A DNA stretch of 64,000 bases from Physcomitrium patens (taxonomy: Eukaryota > Streptophyta > Bryopsida > Funariales > Funariaceae). The DNA lies in NCBI RefSeq assembly GCF_000002425.4, contig NC_037260.1:9845414-9909413 (forward strand). The letters are read 5' to 3'. This document shows, in pieces, positions 34,257 through 47,399 of the stretch (the first letter of the stretch is position 1; the number at the start of each line of letters is the position of its first letter). The notes beneath the pieces are model-generated. The model ran no database searches, was not told the origin of the DNA, and worked only from the letters and a program-made list of their open reading frames with translations. A program made the translations under genes and the position numbers.

Positions 34257-35321
34257 AAGTCGTTAGTTGTTTTTTTTTTTAGAATAGACATTTTTTTTGT
34301 TATCACACATGTGATATGATTTTCTTCACATAAAATGATTATATAAGCATATGTACATGTAATAAAGGCACCTAACAAATAAAGTTTTTTGGAAAGTTGA
34401 ACAGCTCCTCATATTAAAGAAATGAATAGTTCTAGCTAGAGTGACTATTGGATAAATTTTAAGTTAGATGAATGCATTTTAGAAATACTTTATACCTAGA
34501 AGCCCACTTTAAAAGGTCATGGTTTAAAAGCCTTACCAATGTCCTCCATTTTATGGAGAAAAAACTTCTTTAGAAGTCTTAGCTTTTGGATATAGTATAA
34601 AATAAGAAGATGTCATTATATTGATCAATTTTTATTATTATTATTACAAGTCTAGATAATTATGAGAATCATTAAAACATCATAAATAGAAATGAATTTG
34701 ACTTTATATTTTTTAATGATCTTTGGAAGTTTTTTTTTACCTGTATCTTTTGAACTTCTCTAAGATCTATGTATTATTCATATGTATAATTATGTAGATA
34801 AGAAGTATTATATAGAAAATAAATGAAGTTAGATTTGATAATATATTATAGAGAAGCTTCATAGAAGATTTATAGACATGGATTTGACTTTAGACATGTT
34901 TGTAGTTGATTGGTAGGTTAGAAACATGGCCAACAAATTGGAAATATATTGCATATTTTATTGAAGTTTAACTAAAAGGATAATGATCTCAATATGAAAG
35001 CAAGCATGGATGGTGAAGTAGAACTAAGTATCAATAATATATTGATTACTAAGATAAGTAGAATTAGACAAAAATAAGTAGAATTAGACAAAAATAAGTA
35101 GAAAATTTTGATAATATCTTATAGAATTACTTTTTAAAAGCTTCATAGATATAGATTTGACTTTCTAGGTATTTATAAGTGATTTTTAGGTTAAAAACTT
35201 AGCTAATAAGTTGTCTATGTAATACACATGTTTAAAATCTCTCTTGCAAGTTAGATAAGTATTGAATGATCTTTAGAGCATTACAATGTAGCTTTTTAGT
35301 TAGATAGTACATATGGGAGCA
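34257..35321. other. AT-rich DNA with two partial family-A LTR scraps
   Basis: About 34840-34950 and 35085-35225 each carry the AGCTTCATAGA...TTTGACTTTA...GGTTAGAAAC core of LTR family A in plus orientation, without the LTR ends. No gene is supported. Confidence 0.65.
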
Positions 35322-35689
35322 TATCACAAACATATACATTTACATCAAAAGTTACTTATATGATTAGGTAGAAGTAAAAAAATCTAGATTAATTTCATAA
35401 AGTCTTCTAAAGAAGCTTTCTAGAAGCTACATAGATATGATTTTGACTTTAGATGTATTTGTAGGTTCGAAACTTGGCCAACAAGTTAACCACGTGTTGA
35501 TAGCTAGTCTTCACGCTTATCAATGCCTTTCTAGTTCTTAGTCTTGTTTCAAGACTTTTTAGTCTTTTTATTTTTGACAATAGCCATTTCAATTCAATAT
35601 TATATCATCTTTGACTGACTATCTAGTTCTTTTTAGTGACACAGGAGTGTATTGAGGATTTTCTTTCTTTAAGATTTATGTCCTTGACA
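35322..35689 (+). repeat. Family-A LTR with an internal deletion
   Basis: It starts TATCACAAACATATAC (TGTCAT in intact copies) and ends GATTTATGTCCTTGACA. Compared with 38151-38699 it lacks about 150 bases after AAGTTAACCACGTG. It may be the 5' LTR of a decayed element, or a solo LTR; no target duplication is clear. Confidence 0.7.
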
Positions 35690-36933
35690 TAGCAAAGATG
35701 AGGCCTTTTTCATTGTTATTATTATATTTTTTTTTATTTGCCTTATTTCAAGAGGCTCTAATTTTCCTGTCTTTAGTAATAGTATTAAGACCATGAATGA
35801 CATCAATAATTTTTAGCAAAAGTGGCAAAATTGAAAGATGTCAATATAATGAAAAGACTGGATAAAGATGCAACTATTGTTAATTAGTCCTAGCACTATT
35901 ATAAATCTAAGATAAAAATAGTGATTAGAAAACTTTTAGAAGTTATAAAAATTAGTGAAGGAACATACTCTCTTTCTTTTTATTTGGAATTTGGATGTGT
36001 AGTAGTTAGTATTGTAGATATAACAAGTTTATTTGTCACATTTTAGAAGCATTTTGGCTACATAGAACTATGTAATATTTTATAATCAAATGAATAAAAG
36101 AAAAAGTGTTAATTCATTGACTTTGGAATACTTGTAAATTTGATTTTCTTGTTGAAAAGTACCATATCAAATAAAGCATTTATGTCTCGGATTTATCCAG
36201 ATATCAATATTATTATTCTATGATGTGTCATTGATCAACATAATCAATGAATTAACATTTTGGCCATCATGCTAGAAATGGCCATTTAATTTAAGATAAT
36301 AAATATAGTAAATGACAAAAAAATACTATTTGTTTAGAGATATGATTCAATAAATCAAAAATATCAAAAAACATGGTTCTAAAAAAAAAGACACCTCCAC
36401 AAGAGAAGGTACTAAAGGTAAATTATCACTTAACTTTGTAGAAATATCAAAAAAAAAGTTTAAAAAATGAAGACGAGTTTACTAAAGATATCTTGAAATT
36501 GGTGAAATACCAAGTTCTAGCTATGAATACCACAAATGAAGAAATAGATGCAAGGATCTAAGAACTTGGAATATAATTACAAACTTACAATATTGTCACA
36601 TTAGGATGAACTTCTACAATTACTATACTACCATCAATGGCAAAATTAATCACAATAAGAACACACATGCCTATAATTGCTTTGGTTATTATACAAATCA
36701 TATTAGATATAATAATAATATTTAATTAACTATAATATATAGTTTCATATCTGATAATTCAAAGAAGTGACAATCCATATCAATACTTGGAATATTTCAA
36801 AAATATTGCTAAGATCAACCAAGTTGTTCACTCATAAAAATTTAAAATCTTTTTATTATAATTATAGAAGAAATGATAATTTATTAGGGTTATAACTTTG
36901 AAAAAAAAACCTTGTTGTATCTTAGAAAGAAAT

Positions 36934-36972
<39 letters not shown>

Positions 36973-38150
36973 TTAGAATTTTTAGAATTTTAAAAGTAAA
37001 TTGATTGTAAAGTAATAAAGAAGTAATGTAAGTATTAGAGATAATTAAGTAACATCCAAATAAACCACAAGATTTCTTTTACAATCAATTTAAGAAAATA
37101 TTGGACAAACTTGAAACATCAATTGATAGCTGTATATTATGTAATTGGTTCCAAAAAGATTTACATACTTCACTTTAATAAGAATTAATTTATATGGAAG
37201 TCATCTTATTGCACAAAATAATAGACTTGATTATACAAATTTCTAGAAGATCAAGTGATATTTCTAGTTGTAACATACCACCACCAAGATTGATACAACA
37301 ATTGTCTATGTGTAAAATATGTAATTATCAATATCTATTGTCTTGCAAATGAGATCTTTAGAATCCAAACAACCACTTTGTAGAACAAAAACTAAACAAA
37401 ATAGTGTTATTACAATGAATTAAAATCCATTGCAATATATTTCAATAAAATAAATATTTTTATTTAAAATATAATTATTGGAATTATGGATCCATCCAAT
37501 ATTATCATCAAAATTATCTAATGTATAAACTACAACGGCCACCATATCCATCAAAGGACCAAGATTATAGAGGTGGTGTTACAATTTTTGAGTTAAAAGG
37601 TGCAAGTATAAGTATTTCAAATATTTTTTATAATAATAATCTAATTACAAAAAGACCAAGGTTTAACAATAGTAGAACACTAAATAGAACTTTAAAATAC
37701 CTTTTTGCAATGATCAGAGAGACTACATAACTTCACAACAATAATAGAAGAAGAACTTGAAAAAGCATAACTTGATATTATAACTTGAGACAAAATCTTA
37801 AATACCACTAAAATCACTATCATATTGGAAAATTTATTAGAACTTAGCCTTGACCTCCAAATGTATCTACAACAACTACACAAACCAATCATCACAACTC
37901 TAAAAGTTGTTGACATCAATATCACAACTATAAATTTAGACATTATAGTAATCTATATTTAGCTAAGATAACACAAGTTAATTAATATTTTCGTTGATAG
38001 ATGTTCTAGAATAAATATTATGACCAACTACATTCATTGGTATTGCCAACTTTTAAAACTAAAGATAATATTGTTTATACTTTGTATGACAAATGACATG
38101 CTAATAACTTTGTTGAGGATTCTCATTGATGTACCAATCTCTATATATGG
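35690..38150 (+). other. Unrecognised AT-rich sequence, probably decayed retroelement interior
   Basis: It lies between two family-A LTRs in the same orientation. A 35-base T run occupies 36937-36971. One open stretch at 37521-37730 begins MYKLQRPPYPSKDQDYRGG but matches no domain I know. Another LTR-like scrap is at about 35748-35800. It could be the remains of a Gypsy gag region. No gene is supported. Confidence 0.4.
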
Positions 38151-38699
38151 TGTCATAAAGATACATATTTATTCCAATAGTTATCTATATGATTAAATAA
38201 AAGTATGTAAAAATAACTTATTTTTATAGTATCTTATAGAATAGCTTCTTAAAAGCTTCATAGATGCTACTTTGACTTTACATGTCTTTATAGTTAATTG
38301 GTAGGCTAGAAACTTGGTCAACAAGTTTGCCACGTGACACATGTATTAGTAGCTAGTAGAACAAGCTAACTATGTGGTGTACATATAGATAACTTACTTT
38401 GTAAGTTTAGTCATATGTCTAATAAAGTGAATATGTTTTAGAGGTCTTATAGAATATTGCCACGTAGTTCTTAGTTAAAGAATATATATGGAAGCAAGAG
38501 TGAAGCCTTCTTTATTCTTGTTAATATCTTTTTAATCCTTAATCTTATTTTAAGACTTTTTAGTCTTCTTGTCTTTGGCAATAGCCATTTTAGTTCAATA
38601 TTTAACCATCTTTGAATGTTTTTTTAGTCTTTTCGAGTAACACAAGATAATATTGAGATTTATTTATTTATTTATTTTTTGAGATTCATATCTTTAACA
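38151..38699 (+). repeat. 5' LTR of Gypsy-2 (LTR family A)
   Basis: 549 bp, from TGTCATAAAGATAC to TCATATCTTTAACA. It shares the block order of the 4302-4859 LTR. A TATATATGG run at about 38483-38491 lies at the usual promoter position relative to AAGCCTTCTTTATTC. Confidence 0.88.
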
Positions 38700-41400
38700 A
38701 TTTAACAAGAATATTAGTTTATTATTCTTATCTTATTTAAGAAGTGAGTGAATTATCCTATTTCCATTGTTGTATTTTGAAGGTTGTAAATTATCTACCT
38801 TTAAATAAACTATTTAGTTTTTAACATTGATTTTTTTCTTAAAGATAGTAGATTATCCCTCCTTGTGAAAATTTTCATATGATATTAGAGGTTGTAGATT
38901 ATCTTCTTTTAATTTGTCTTTTGAATTTTTTAAGTTGTTTGAAATAGAAGAAAAAATCATAGATGCTATACTTGATAGATGTGAGAATAGATTTGTACTA
39001 TTGCAAATCTTTACAAACTTCTCAATATTCTTAGGATAGAAATTTCATATATCATCAACACCAACTATAAGAATACTAATCCTATGCCTATAGAAGAAGT
39101 TCAAAATATACATCAAAAAGTTGTAAAATTGAAGGTAGTAAGTGGATTGACTTCAGAACCAAATTCAAGAAGTTTTATTTTTACAAGTAGAAAAGAAACA
39201 AGGATTAGTATACCTAAGAATTTTGATGCAACAAGATCAAAATTTCAAGGATTTTTACAATAATTCAAGTTGTATATAGGTTGTATTTTTTCCAATACCT
39301 TGATGGATTTATTCAAGTTGAATTTATAGGTACACTTCTATTTAGAAGTGCTATCTCTTGATTCATATCTTTAATAGAAAAGAATTCATAATTCTTCTAT
39401 GATTTGAATTTATTCTTAAAAGTGGTTATAGCCACATTTGGAAAAAGTGATCAACAAAGAGTAATAGAGACCAAGCTTTTATCTTTACGACAATGATTAG
39501 GATCAGCTACCATATATGTTGCGAAATTTCAAATCCTTGCTTGCAACGTTGTCATGTTGTAACACAACTATATGGTGGAAGATGATAATATGGATCTTAT
39601 TATAGAAGAGCCAAGTTAAAAGATAAAGTAAAAAATTATAGATAAAAGATAGGAAAGTAGTAAAACTTTTAGTAATAGTATTATCTTTTTATAAAAGTAA
39701 CTTCTATTTACTTTATAGGGCCATAAATAAGGAAAAATAAGATAGATTGGAAAAATAAATGATATGAATATCCTTAGGAGGAAGTTAAAATTAAATTCTA
39801 GCAAAAATTATCTAGAAAAATTAGATATTGATACTCGAGGAGGGCTGGTTAGCAACCTTGGTAGAAATCAGATCCTAAGGCACAAAATCGAGCACCTACG
39901 ATAACTTGAGGATTCTTTTGTAGATCGAAGAGTGAGATTTGATAGCAAATTGGATAAGATTTTTATAAGCATTGGTTTTGGATGATTTGGAGTTGTTATG
40001 ACTTTGTAAGAGCTTTACAAAGTCAAGATTGTTTTCAAATGACTTGGATTTTGTGAAAATGACTTAGACTTTTTTTCTCATGTTTATGAGAATTTTAAGA
40101 TTAATTGAATGGTGAAAAGGAGAAATATTGGCTCTAAGAGATTGGTATCAAGGTCGAAGAAAGAGACAAGCCAATATCCAAGCACATTTTTGAGATTATC
40201 GTCTATTTGGTAATTTCGATTCTTTTCAAGTTTTTTGTGCTTGTTTTCAATTTAATTTTTAAGAAGTGTGTAAATTTTGAGTTAAGATCAATGGTTCATT
40301 CATTAGTTATTGAGGTTTAAATCTGTTGTAGAAATTACTAAGATTTGGTTAGAATTTGATTTAGGATTTAGAGTTTGGTTAAGGTTTGATTTAAGATTAG
40401 GATTTGGTTAAGATTTGGTTTAGGATTTAGGATTTGGTTTAGGATTTAAGATTTTATTAGAATTTGGTTAGGATTTGATTTAGGATTTGATTAGAATTTG
40501 ATTTAGGATTAGGATTTGGAGTTTAGGATTTAGGGTTTAGGATTTGGTTTAGGATTTAAGAATGGGTAGGATTTGATTTAAGGTTTAGGATTTGGTTAGG
40601 ATTTGGTTTAGGATTTAAGATTTTATTAAGATTTGTTTAAGATTTAAGATTTAGTTAGTTTGTGGCCTAAAGTTTGAATGAAGTCCAATAGGATTTTAAC
40701 TAGGATTAAATTAAGATTCAATTGATATGTATTTGAGATATATTTGTGATAATTCTAATATTTCTTTAAGATTTTTTATTATTTCTTTGTAATTCCTTTG
40801 AGGTTTCTTTAAATTTGATTAAAGCTTGCTTAACATTATTATGGTCTAATTAAAATTTAGTTAGTATTCTATTAGAGTTAGGATTTTGTTGTTACAATTT
40901 CCATTCTATCTTCCACAACTAGGTGCCTGAAACATTCTCAAGCAAGATTTCACATATTACGACAACGTGAATCGGAATGACAAAGTCCTTATCAACTAAT
41001 TTTAAATGAATTGAAGGATAATATCAAAGATTTGTTATTAACAATATTGAAAGCAAAATCTTTGAAATAATTTATTCTTTAAGCCATTACTTGTAATAAT
41101 TGATTATTTAAAAGGCATCAAGAACAAAGACTTGGTTGGAGAAAAAAAAGTCAAATAATGATGATAATTCCTAAGTTTTCAGAAACTTATTCATCAAGCC
41201 CAAAATCAATGTAAATTACTAAAATATGTTTTAAATTCTTCGCGAAGTAGAAAAAGACTCAACATCATGAAGAAGATTTGTGCTTATATTATGAAGAAGC
41301 TAAGTACATTATTCAACATTGTTTAAAGAAGCAATGCAGCTACAAAATGAGTAGTACAATTATCAAAGAAGATAACGTGTTGGAAAAAAGTTACTCTAAC
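38700..41400 (+). pseudogene. Gypsy-2 gag region, split by a solo LTR
   Basis: Open fragments flank the insertion at 39550-40964; removing it and one ACGT copy rejoins CTTGCA to ACGTGAATCGG. The zinc knuckle at about 41278-41325 reads LCLYYEEAKYIIQHC. The C-x2-C-x4-H-x4-C spacing is kept, but the second Cys and the His are both Tyr, as single G-to-A and C-to-T changes would give. No full gag frame survives. Confidence 0.7.
39550..40964 (+). mobile_element. Solo LTR, family B, inside Gypsy-2 gag
   Basis: It begins TGTCATGTTGTAACACAAC and ends CATATTACGACA, with a perfect 4-bp target duplication ACGT (39546-39549 and 40965-40968). It is 1415 bp and non-coding. About 40335-40660 is a degenerate telomere-like array (GGATTTGGTTTAGGATTTA variants). 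It is a sister of the copy at 17814-19607. Confidence 0.85.
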
Positions 41401-41413
41401 TATAATAAGGATC

Positions 41414-41797
41414 GTGCGGCTAGAATCATGTATAACATCTAGTAAAGGTCCTATTCTCTCCTTAGATCCATTACCTTATTTTACAATAGATATATTTTTA
41501 GGATCTAAAAATCAAAAAGTCTTTGTATTATTAGATTCACAAGTCTTACCATATTTCATAGATAAAGAATTTCTTAAAAAACAAGAAATATTTTTAGTTA
41601 AGAAAATTAAATCCATACATGTAGAAATCATATGTGATTATTTTTCATCTTTTAGAGATATTATCTATGAAATTTTTACTTTGAATGTAGTAATTAAAGA
41701 TCATAATATCATAATAATATTTAATATAATAAGATTCTCTTTAAATTTGATTATTTTAGAATTATTATGGTTAAAAAAAATTATAATCTTCAAATAG
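41414..41797 (+). pseudogene. Gypsy-2 aspartic protease
   Basis: A 127-codon open stretch contains DPLPYFTIDIFLGSKNQKVF then VLLDSQVLPYFIDKEFLKK. This is the Ty3-type retropepsin region with the active-site Asp-Ser kept; the Gly that normally follows is Gln here. It would cut the Gag-Pol polyprotein in the particle. The start is in frame with no clear ATG context of its own, as expected for a polyprotein piece. Confidence 0.75.
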
Positions 41798-42079
41798 ATT
41801 AGATTTCTTATAACTTTAATTTTTTTAATAGTTTAATTCAAAATTTTATTAGTTAAATAGAAATACATAAGTCTAGTACATCCAAATCCTTATTAGTAGG
41901 TATAAGAGCTTTTATGCATGCTAGAAAAGAAGAGTCATCTTTTATTATATATGCCACGCCTATTTTTGATGGTAGAAAGATATTAAGTGGTATTCCTAGC
42001 TAATATCAAGATTTTTAGGAAATTTTTGAAAAGAAAAATATAGATATTCTTTCAGAGCATTGACCTTATAATTTTTCAA

Positions 42080-43480
42080 TTGAATTATAAGAACGAGGTC
42101 AACCACCATTTAGACTGATCTATGACTTATTGCAAAATAAATTAGTTACACTAAAAGAATATATTAATGAAAATTTGGCTAAAAAATTCTTACGCCATTC
42201 AAAATCTCCAATAAGAACTCCTATCTTATTTTTAAAGAAAAAAGATGGATTTCTATAGATGTGCATAGAGTATCAAGGATTTAATAAAATTACCATCAAG
42301 AATAGATATTTCTTAACTATGATTTTAATACTTCTTAATCAATTCAATCAAAAAAAGATCTATATAAAAATAAATCTACAAAAAATATATACTTTAGTCC
42401 ACATCAAAGAAGGACATAAATAGAAGGTTACTTTTTGAACTAGGTATAGTTATTTTAAATATAAAATTATGCCTTTTAGACTCACAAACATACTAACTAA
42501 TTTTCAACATCTTATGAATGATATTTTTTGTGAATTTTTTTAATGATTTTGTCGTCTAATATTTAAATAATATTCAAATCTACTCTAAGAATATAAAAAA
42601 AACATGAAGTTGATGTTTGTTATATATTATAAAAACTTAGAGATGTAGAATCATATGCCAAGATGGAAAAATATATATTCCACATTACTCAAGTTGACTT
42701 CTTAGGATACATCATTTCTAATGAAGATCTAATGATGGATCTTAAGAAAGTCCAGATTATCATAAATTGGAAGTTTCTAAGAACAATAAGGTATGTACAA
42801 TACTTTTTGAGATTTTCCAATTATTATAAGATCTTTATTAAGAATTTTCTTCAAGTTGTGACTTTTCTTACACATCTAATATGTAAAGATAAACTTAAGT
42901 GGAACAAAAAAACTGAAATATCTTTTAAAGAATTAAAAAAAAATATTTATTTTTGTACCAATTTTATATTGCATCAATTTTTCAAAAACATTCTTTATAA
43001 AAACAACTGCATCAAACTTTGCTATAAATGTTGTTTGTTACAAATAAGAGCAAATGAAAAGCTCTACTTGATAGCTTTTCATTCAAAATTTTTTTAAACA
43101 GTCAAGATTAATTATAAAATCCATAATAAAGAGCTTCTTGCAATTGTCGATTCATTTCAAGAATAACCTCATTATCTAAAAGAAACTTCAAGTCCAATCA
43201 TTATATATATAGATTATAAGAACCTCAAGTATTTCATGTTGGCACATGTTTTGAATCATTGCCAAGCTTATTAGAACATGTCTTTATCAATATTTTATTT
43301 TAAGATTACTTATCAAATTAAAAAATAATAAAATTTATGAAATATCATGTATAGATATTTTTATTTTGTATTAAAAGATAACAATACAACTTTTGATAAA
43401 AAAAAACTATTTTCTTGAAGACAAAGCATTTTTATCTTTGAGCAATAAAATCAACATTGATTGTTGATTTAACCTTTGTC
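42080..43480 (+). pseudogene. Gypsy-2 reverse transcriptase and RNase H
   Basis: RT starts near LVTLKEYINENLAKKFLRHS (about 42147), then PILFLKKKDGF, NKITIKNRYFLTMI, IMPFRLTNILTNFQHLMNDI. The stretch that should hold the YLDD motif, at about 42540-42580, is broken by stops and frame changes. RT thumb and RNase H continue in the open stretch 42663-43097 (VDFLGYIISNEDLMMDLKKV, then KDKLKWNKKTEISFKELK). Decay is stronger than in Gypsy-1. Confidence 0.85.
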
Positions 43481-43639
43481 AAGCAAATTTAATCAAATAT
43501 GTTCTTTGATTCTCTTATTTATAATATTAAAAATAATTCTTTTAAGTCTCATGATACTTCAAATTCAAGTTCAAGAATAATCTACTCTATTTTGAGGGAC
43601 AAATTATATACTCTAGAAGACAAAGAACAATTATGTATT

Positions 43640-44400
43640 CTTCAAGCTTATCATGACTTTCTAGTAGTTAAACATTTTTAGATACAATAAGATTTTGAGA
43701 TTAATATTAAAAGATTTTTAGTAGCTTCAAATATGAAAGGCAATCTTACACTTTGTATAAGATTAAAAATTCATTGTCATCAATCTTATGGACTTCTTCA
43801 ACCATTATCTATTCCAAAACAACCATAGTCTTTTATTTCTATGGATTTTATTACAAATATTTTAATCACAAGTTTGTATGATTCTATATTTATGAAAGTA
43901 TATTATTTTGTCAAAATGATATATTTTATACCATATACAAAATTTATTTCAAATAAAAAAATAATTAAGTTTTTTTTTGACAACATCTATCGCTATCATG
44001 GATTTTTCAAAGATATTATACTGAATAAGAAGATTCAATTAGTATCAAGATTTTACAAAATATTTTTTAAGATATTAAAAATAGATATAAATTTCTCTTT
44101 GTCTTTTTATCCTCAAATTGATGGGCAAATAAAATAGGTGAATTAAGTTGTGGAGCAATATATGAGATGTACCATCAACTATCATCAAGATGATTGGACA
44201 ATTTTTTTACCATTGGTAGAGTTTGCATACAATAATTTGATACATTTTTTTACTTAACAAATACCTTTCTTTGCCAGTTATGATTATCATCCATAATTTA
44301 AAATTTTTGACTTTTTAAAAATTGATAATCTTATAATAAAAGATTTGATAAATTGTTTGTCAAAGCTATATGTAACAATGAAGGCTTAATTAAAAGAAGC
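43640..44400 (+). pseudogene. Gypsy-2 integrase
   Basis: The core domain is open at 43841-44137: MDFITNILITSLYDSIFMKV, then RYHGFFKDIILNKKIQLVSR, then SFYPQIDGQIK. The first catalytic Asp remains. The second is Asn (ILNKKIQ) and the third is Lys (DGQIK), matching the losses in Gypsy-1. A stop follows where an Arg codon is expected. The zinc-binding part upstream (about 43640-43780) is hardly readable. Confidence 0.85.
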
Positions 44401-44570
44401 TCAAAAATTACAAAAGATCAATATGAATGCCTATCGCAAGAAAAAACCATAATTCAATGTAGATGATAAGGCATGATTATTTTGTTGGAATTTTTAAGAC
44501 TATTCATCCTTGTGACAGGTTGAACTATTGTAGGCTTGAACTTTTTTCTATTTGTAAATAAGTCAATTTT

Positions 44571-44880
44571 ATGGCTTATCAATTAAATCTATTTAAATCT
44601 ATAAAAATCCATCTTGTATTCTATATCTTTCTTCTTGAGCCATATAAGATAGTGAATATCTTGAAAAGAAGACAAATGTCACTTCTTCTTATAGAAATGG
44701 ACAATAATGAAGACTTTAAGATAGAAGAAACTTTAGATATAAGGTGGTGCCAAAATAGATTAAAATATCTTATTTATTAGCATCGATATAATATTAATCA
44801 ATATACATAGGAGACAATAAAGAATCTTATAAATGTAGTAAATAAGATTGAGGCTTTGTATTGATAATATTCAACAAAAT
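44571..44880 (+). pseudogene. Gypsy-2 chromodomain
   Basis: After the integrase tail (IKIHLVFYIFLLEPYK) the chromodomain reads FKIEETLDIRWCQNRLKYLI, a stop where Trp is expected, then HRYNINQYTWEPIKNLINVV. It is the uninterrupted counterpart of the split chromodomain of Gypsy-1. Confidence 0.85.
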
Positions 44881-45458
44881 CAAGATAAAAATATTAAATC
44901 TTTGCTATAAAAGAAATAATATATAAGAAATATAACATTTTATCTTCTACTCTTATTTACAGCTTCTATGTAATTGTAGCATTAAGGAAATGGAGAACCT
45001 ACAACCAACAGATTCAATTCAAGAGCTATTATTTGTCGAATTATAAAATGAAACATTGTAATTGTCACAACCTTTAAGACTACATAATCGCGATGAAGAT
45101 CTTTAAGAACAACATGTTTTTTTTCAAATAGATGGCAAGATATAATAAGTTTTGTATCACAATCTTAGAAGTGATTTATGATGTTTGGTGATTTTATTAG
45201 AAGTAGGAACAACTCTTAACGATGATCCAAATGTTTTATTTGAAGAGAGTTATAAAGGCCTCAACAATGATTAAATAATAGGATGATCTTTCTGCTCTAA
45301 TATGGAATAATATTGATGACTGAGAAGACCTATCAACTATATTTGAAGAGTACAAAGATCAAAGTATGTAGCAAACATAATTTTCTATATTTTGAATTTT
45401 TTTATCATATGATGATCGCTCCTTATAGAATCCATCTTTAAAAAAGGAAGAAAGATAA

Positions 45459-47248
45459 TATTATGGACATACATATTTATCTCAATAATTATTTATATAA
45501 TAAAGTAGAAGTAGATAAACATAGATTAATTTCATCAAATCTTTTAATTTTTTTTTTTAGAAGCTTTATGGATGTTGCTTTGTCTTTATATGTATTTGTA
45601 GTTAATTTATAGATTAAAAACTAAATCAATAAATTAGTCACATGACATACATGTTAATAGCTTATGGAATAAGTTAACTATGTGGCACACATATAGATAA
45701 CTTGTCTTGCAAGTTAAATTGTGTGTCTAGCAGAGTCAATACATTTTTGTATTGTAATACAACTATATGGTGAAAATATTATCAAAAATTAATTTCTAAT
45801 TAATATCTAATCATCTTATTTTAATAATAACTCAAGATATTTAAACAAATCTTTTATAAAAGCTTCTTAGTTTATTTCTTAATCTTAATAGCTAATAGAT
45901 TAAAGGTTTTTTAGTAATTTTATCTTTTAAGCTATAAAAATTCTTTTATTATCTTAATAAGGCCATAAATTAATAAAAATAAGATAGAAGAGATAAATAG
46001 TTAGTATAATTGATAATAGAATTAAGTTGACAGTAGGATCAAACTAAAAAATCCTTAAATAGATTGATTTGATATCCAAGGGTTGATCATTGGTGGGACA
46101 GGATCAAAATGAAATCTCTAGCTACTAAAATGGCTGCATAGGACAAAATATGGAGACATTTCAAGATCAAAAATTAGAATTAGAGAGCTAGCTTTAAGTT
46201 TCTTTAGAAGAATAAGACTTTTTTTCATAGGATTTGAGATGATTTAGCAATTATTATTCAAAATCAAGATTTGTATTAATAACTTTTAATTTATGCAATA
46301 AAATTAAGGCTAGTACTCTTGGTTAGTTCATATAATTGGAATTTCATCTACAATTTAAAATTTGAAAGTATTTAGTAGATTGAATGTACTAAGTTTATAT
46401 AAAATTTTATCTTAATTTAACAATGCAATTGAAAGATATCTAATTTTTGGTAGAAGAGGATATACAAACTTGGCAGTTTGGAATTAGATAGAATTTTAAT
46501 GATATCTAAAGATCTAATAGTTGGAACAAAGTGCAATTTAGTATAGTATTAAAAGACTTAAAAATCAAGCTATACACCAATTTTGAGCTAAATTTAATTG
46601 TTGAAAAAGGAGAAATTTCTACTAGACTATCTACATCAATTTTCAAGTTTGTGGCTAAGTGGCATTAATGTGGTTTTTTTAGATATTTTTTCATAATTTT
46701 TAAATTGGATTGGATTGAATTTTTTTAAACATGTAGAAGACTCATAGTGGCATTTGTGTATAAATTTTTGTACTAAGTGGATGGTTATATTAAGAGTTAT
46801 AGCTTGTTGAAATTCAGTGATTAGAGTTAGAACTTACAAAGAAAAATCAAAATTACCTAATTATGAAAGTAATAAGGTAATTGGAATTTGTATGTAATTG
46901 AGGTTACTAAGAAGAATATTTTTAAGTACCTCGTATTGGCTTTAAGTACTTTTGAATTAAAATTTGAATTGCATTCTTCTTATATGGGTGAAATCTATTA
47001 AGATTTCTTGGATACTTGTAAAAGACAACTTCACCTTCTATAGCCAAGTGCTTGGTACATTCTCAAATAAGATAACATATAATATGATAATTTATTAGAG
47101 GTCCTATAAAATATTGCCATATAGCTCTTAGTTAAAGATAGCCATTCTAATTCAATATATTACCATCTTTGAGTGATTTCATACTCTTTTCAAGTGACAC
47201 AAGAGTGTATTAAGATTTTTTTTTAAAACAAAATTCATATCCTTGACA
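45459..47248 (+). repeat. 3' LTR of Gypsy-2 (family A), split in two
   Basis: Part one, 45459-45744, follows the purine tract AAAAAAGGAAGAAAGATAA and starts TATTATGGACATACA (TGTCATGGACATAC in the copy at 4302). Part two, 47090-47248, resumes with ATTAGAGGTCCTATAAAATA and ends CATATCCTTGACA. The two parts join smoothly in the order of intact family-A LTRs. Confidence 0.85.
45745..47089 (+). mobile_element. Solo LTR, family C, inside the Gypsy-2 3' LTR
   Basis: Its first 30 bases include GTAATACAACTATATGGTG, close to the family-B start. Its end AACATATAATATGATA corresponds to ...TGACA with a C-to-T change. The interior is the strand-matched relative of 2307-3630 (for example CACCTTCTATAGCCAAGTGC against the reverse copy). 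The 4-bp flanks (ACAT and ATTT) are not a clean duplication. Confidence 0.7.
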
Positions 47249-47399
47249 AATAATGTACTTATATCAATTAATTTTGTCATTATTGAGATGCCATGTAATT
47301 TTTATTTTTCTATCATATTAAAAAGACCTTATTGCTGAGGCATAAGTGTCACTTATGAATTGAATAAAAATTGCTTAATCTTAACTAGGAAATATAGAC

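Larger units (their letters stand above)
38151..47248 (+). mobile_element. Gypsy-2: full-span, dead Ty3/Gypsy chromovirus
   Basis: The order is 5' LTR 38151-38699, gag region, protease, RT, RNase H, integrase, chromodomain, polypurine tract and 3' LTR 45459-47248. Two solo LTRs interrupt it: family B in gag (39550-40964) and family C in the 3' LTR (45745-47089). Without them the element is about 6.3 kb. The pol parts align with Gypsy-1 and with the integrase at 63240-64000, so all three are one family. No matching target duplication is visible at the outer ends (ATGG against AATA), so one end may have been replaced or decayed. Confidence 0.88.

Noticed and set aside
14790-36971. Long T runs (14790-14822, 36937-36971) and the A run at 4969-4995 as retroposon tails
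   Set aside because: I saw no target duplications or bodies next to them; they are better left as simple homopolymers.
37521-37730. ORF MYKLQRPPYPSKDQDYRGG... as a host gene
   Set aside because: It is short, lies in AT-rich decayed DNA between two LTRs, and shows no family or codon signal.
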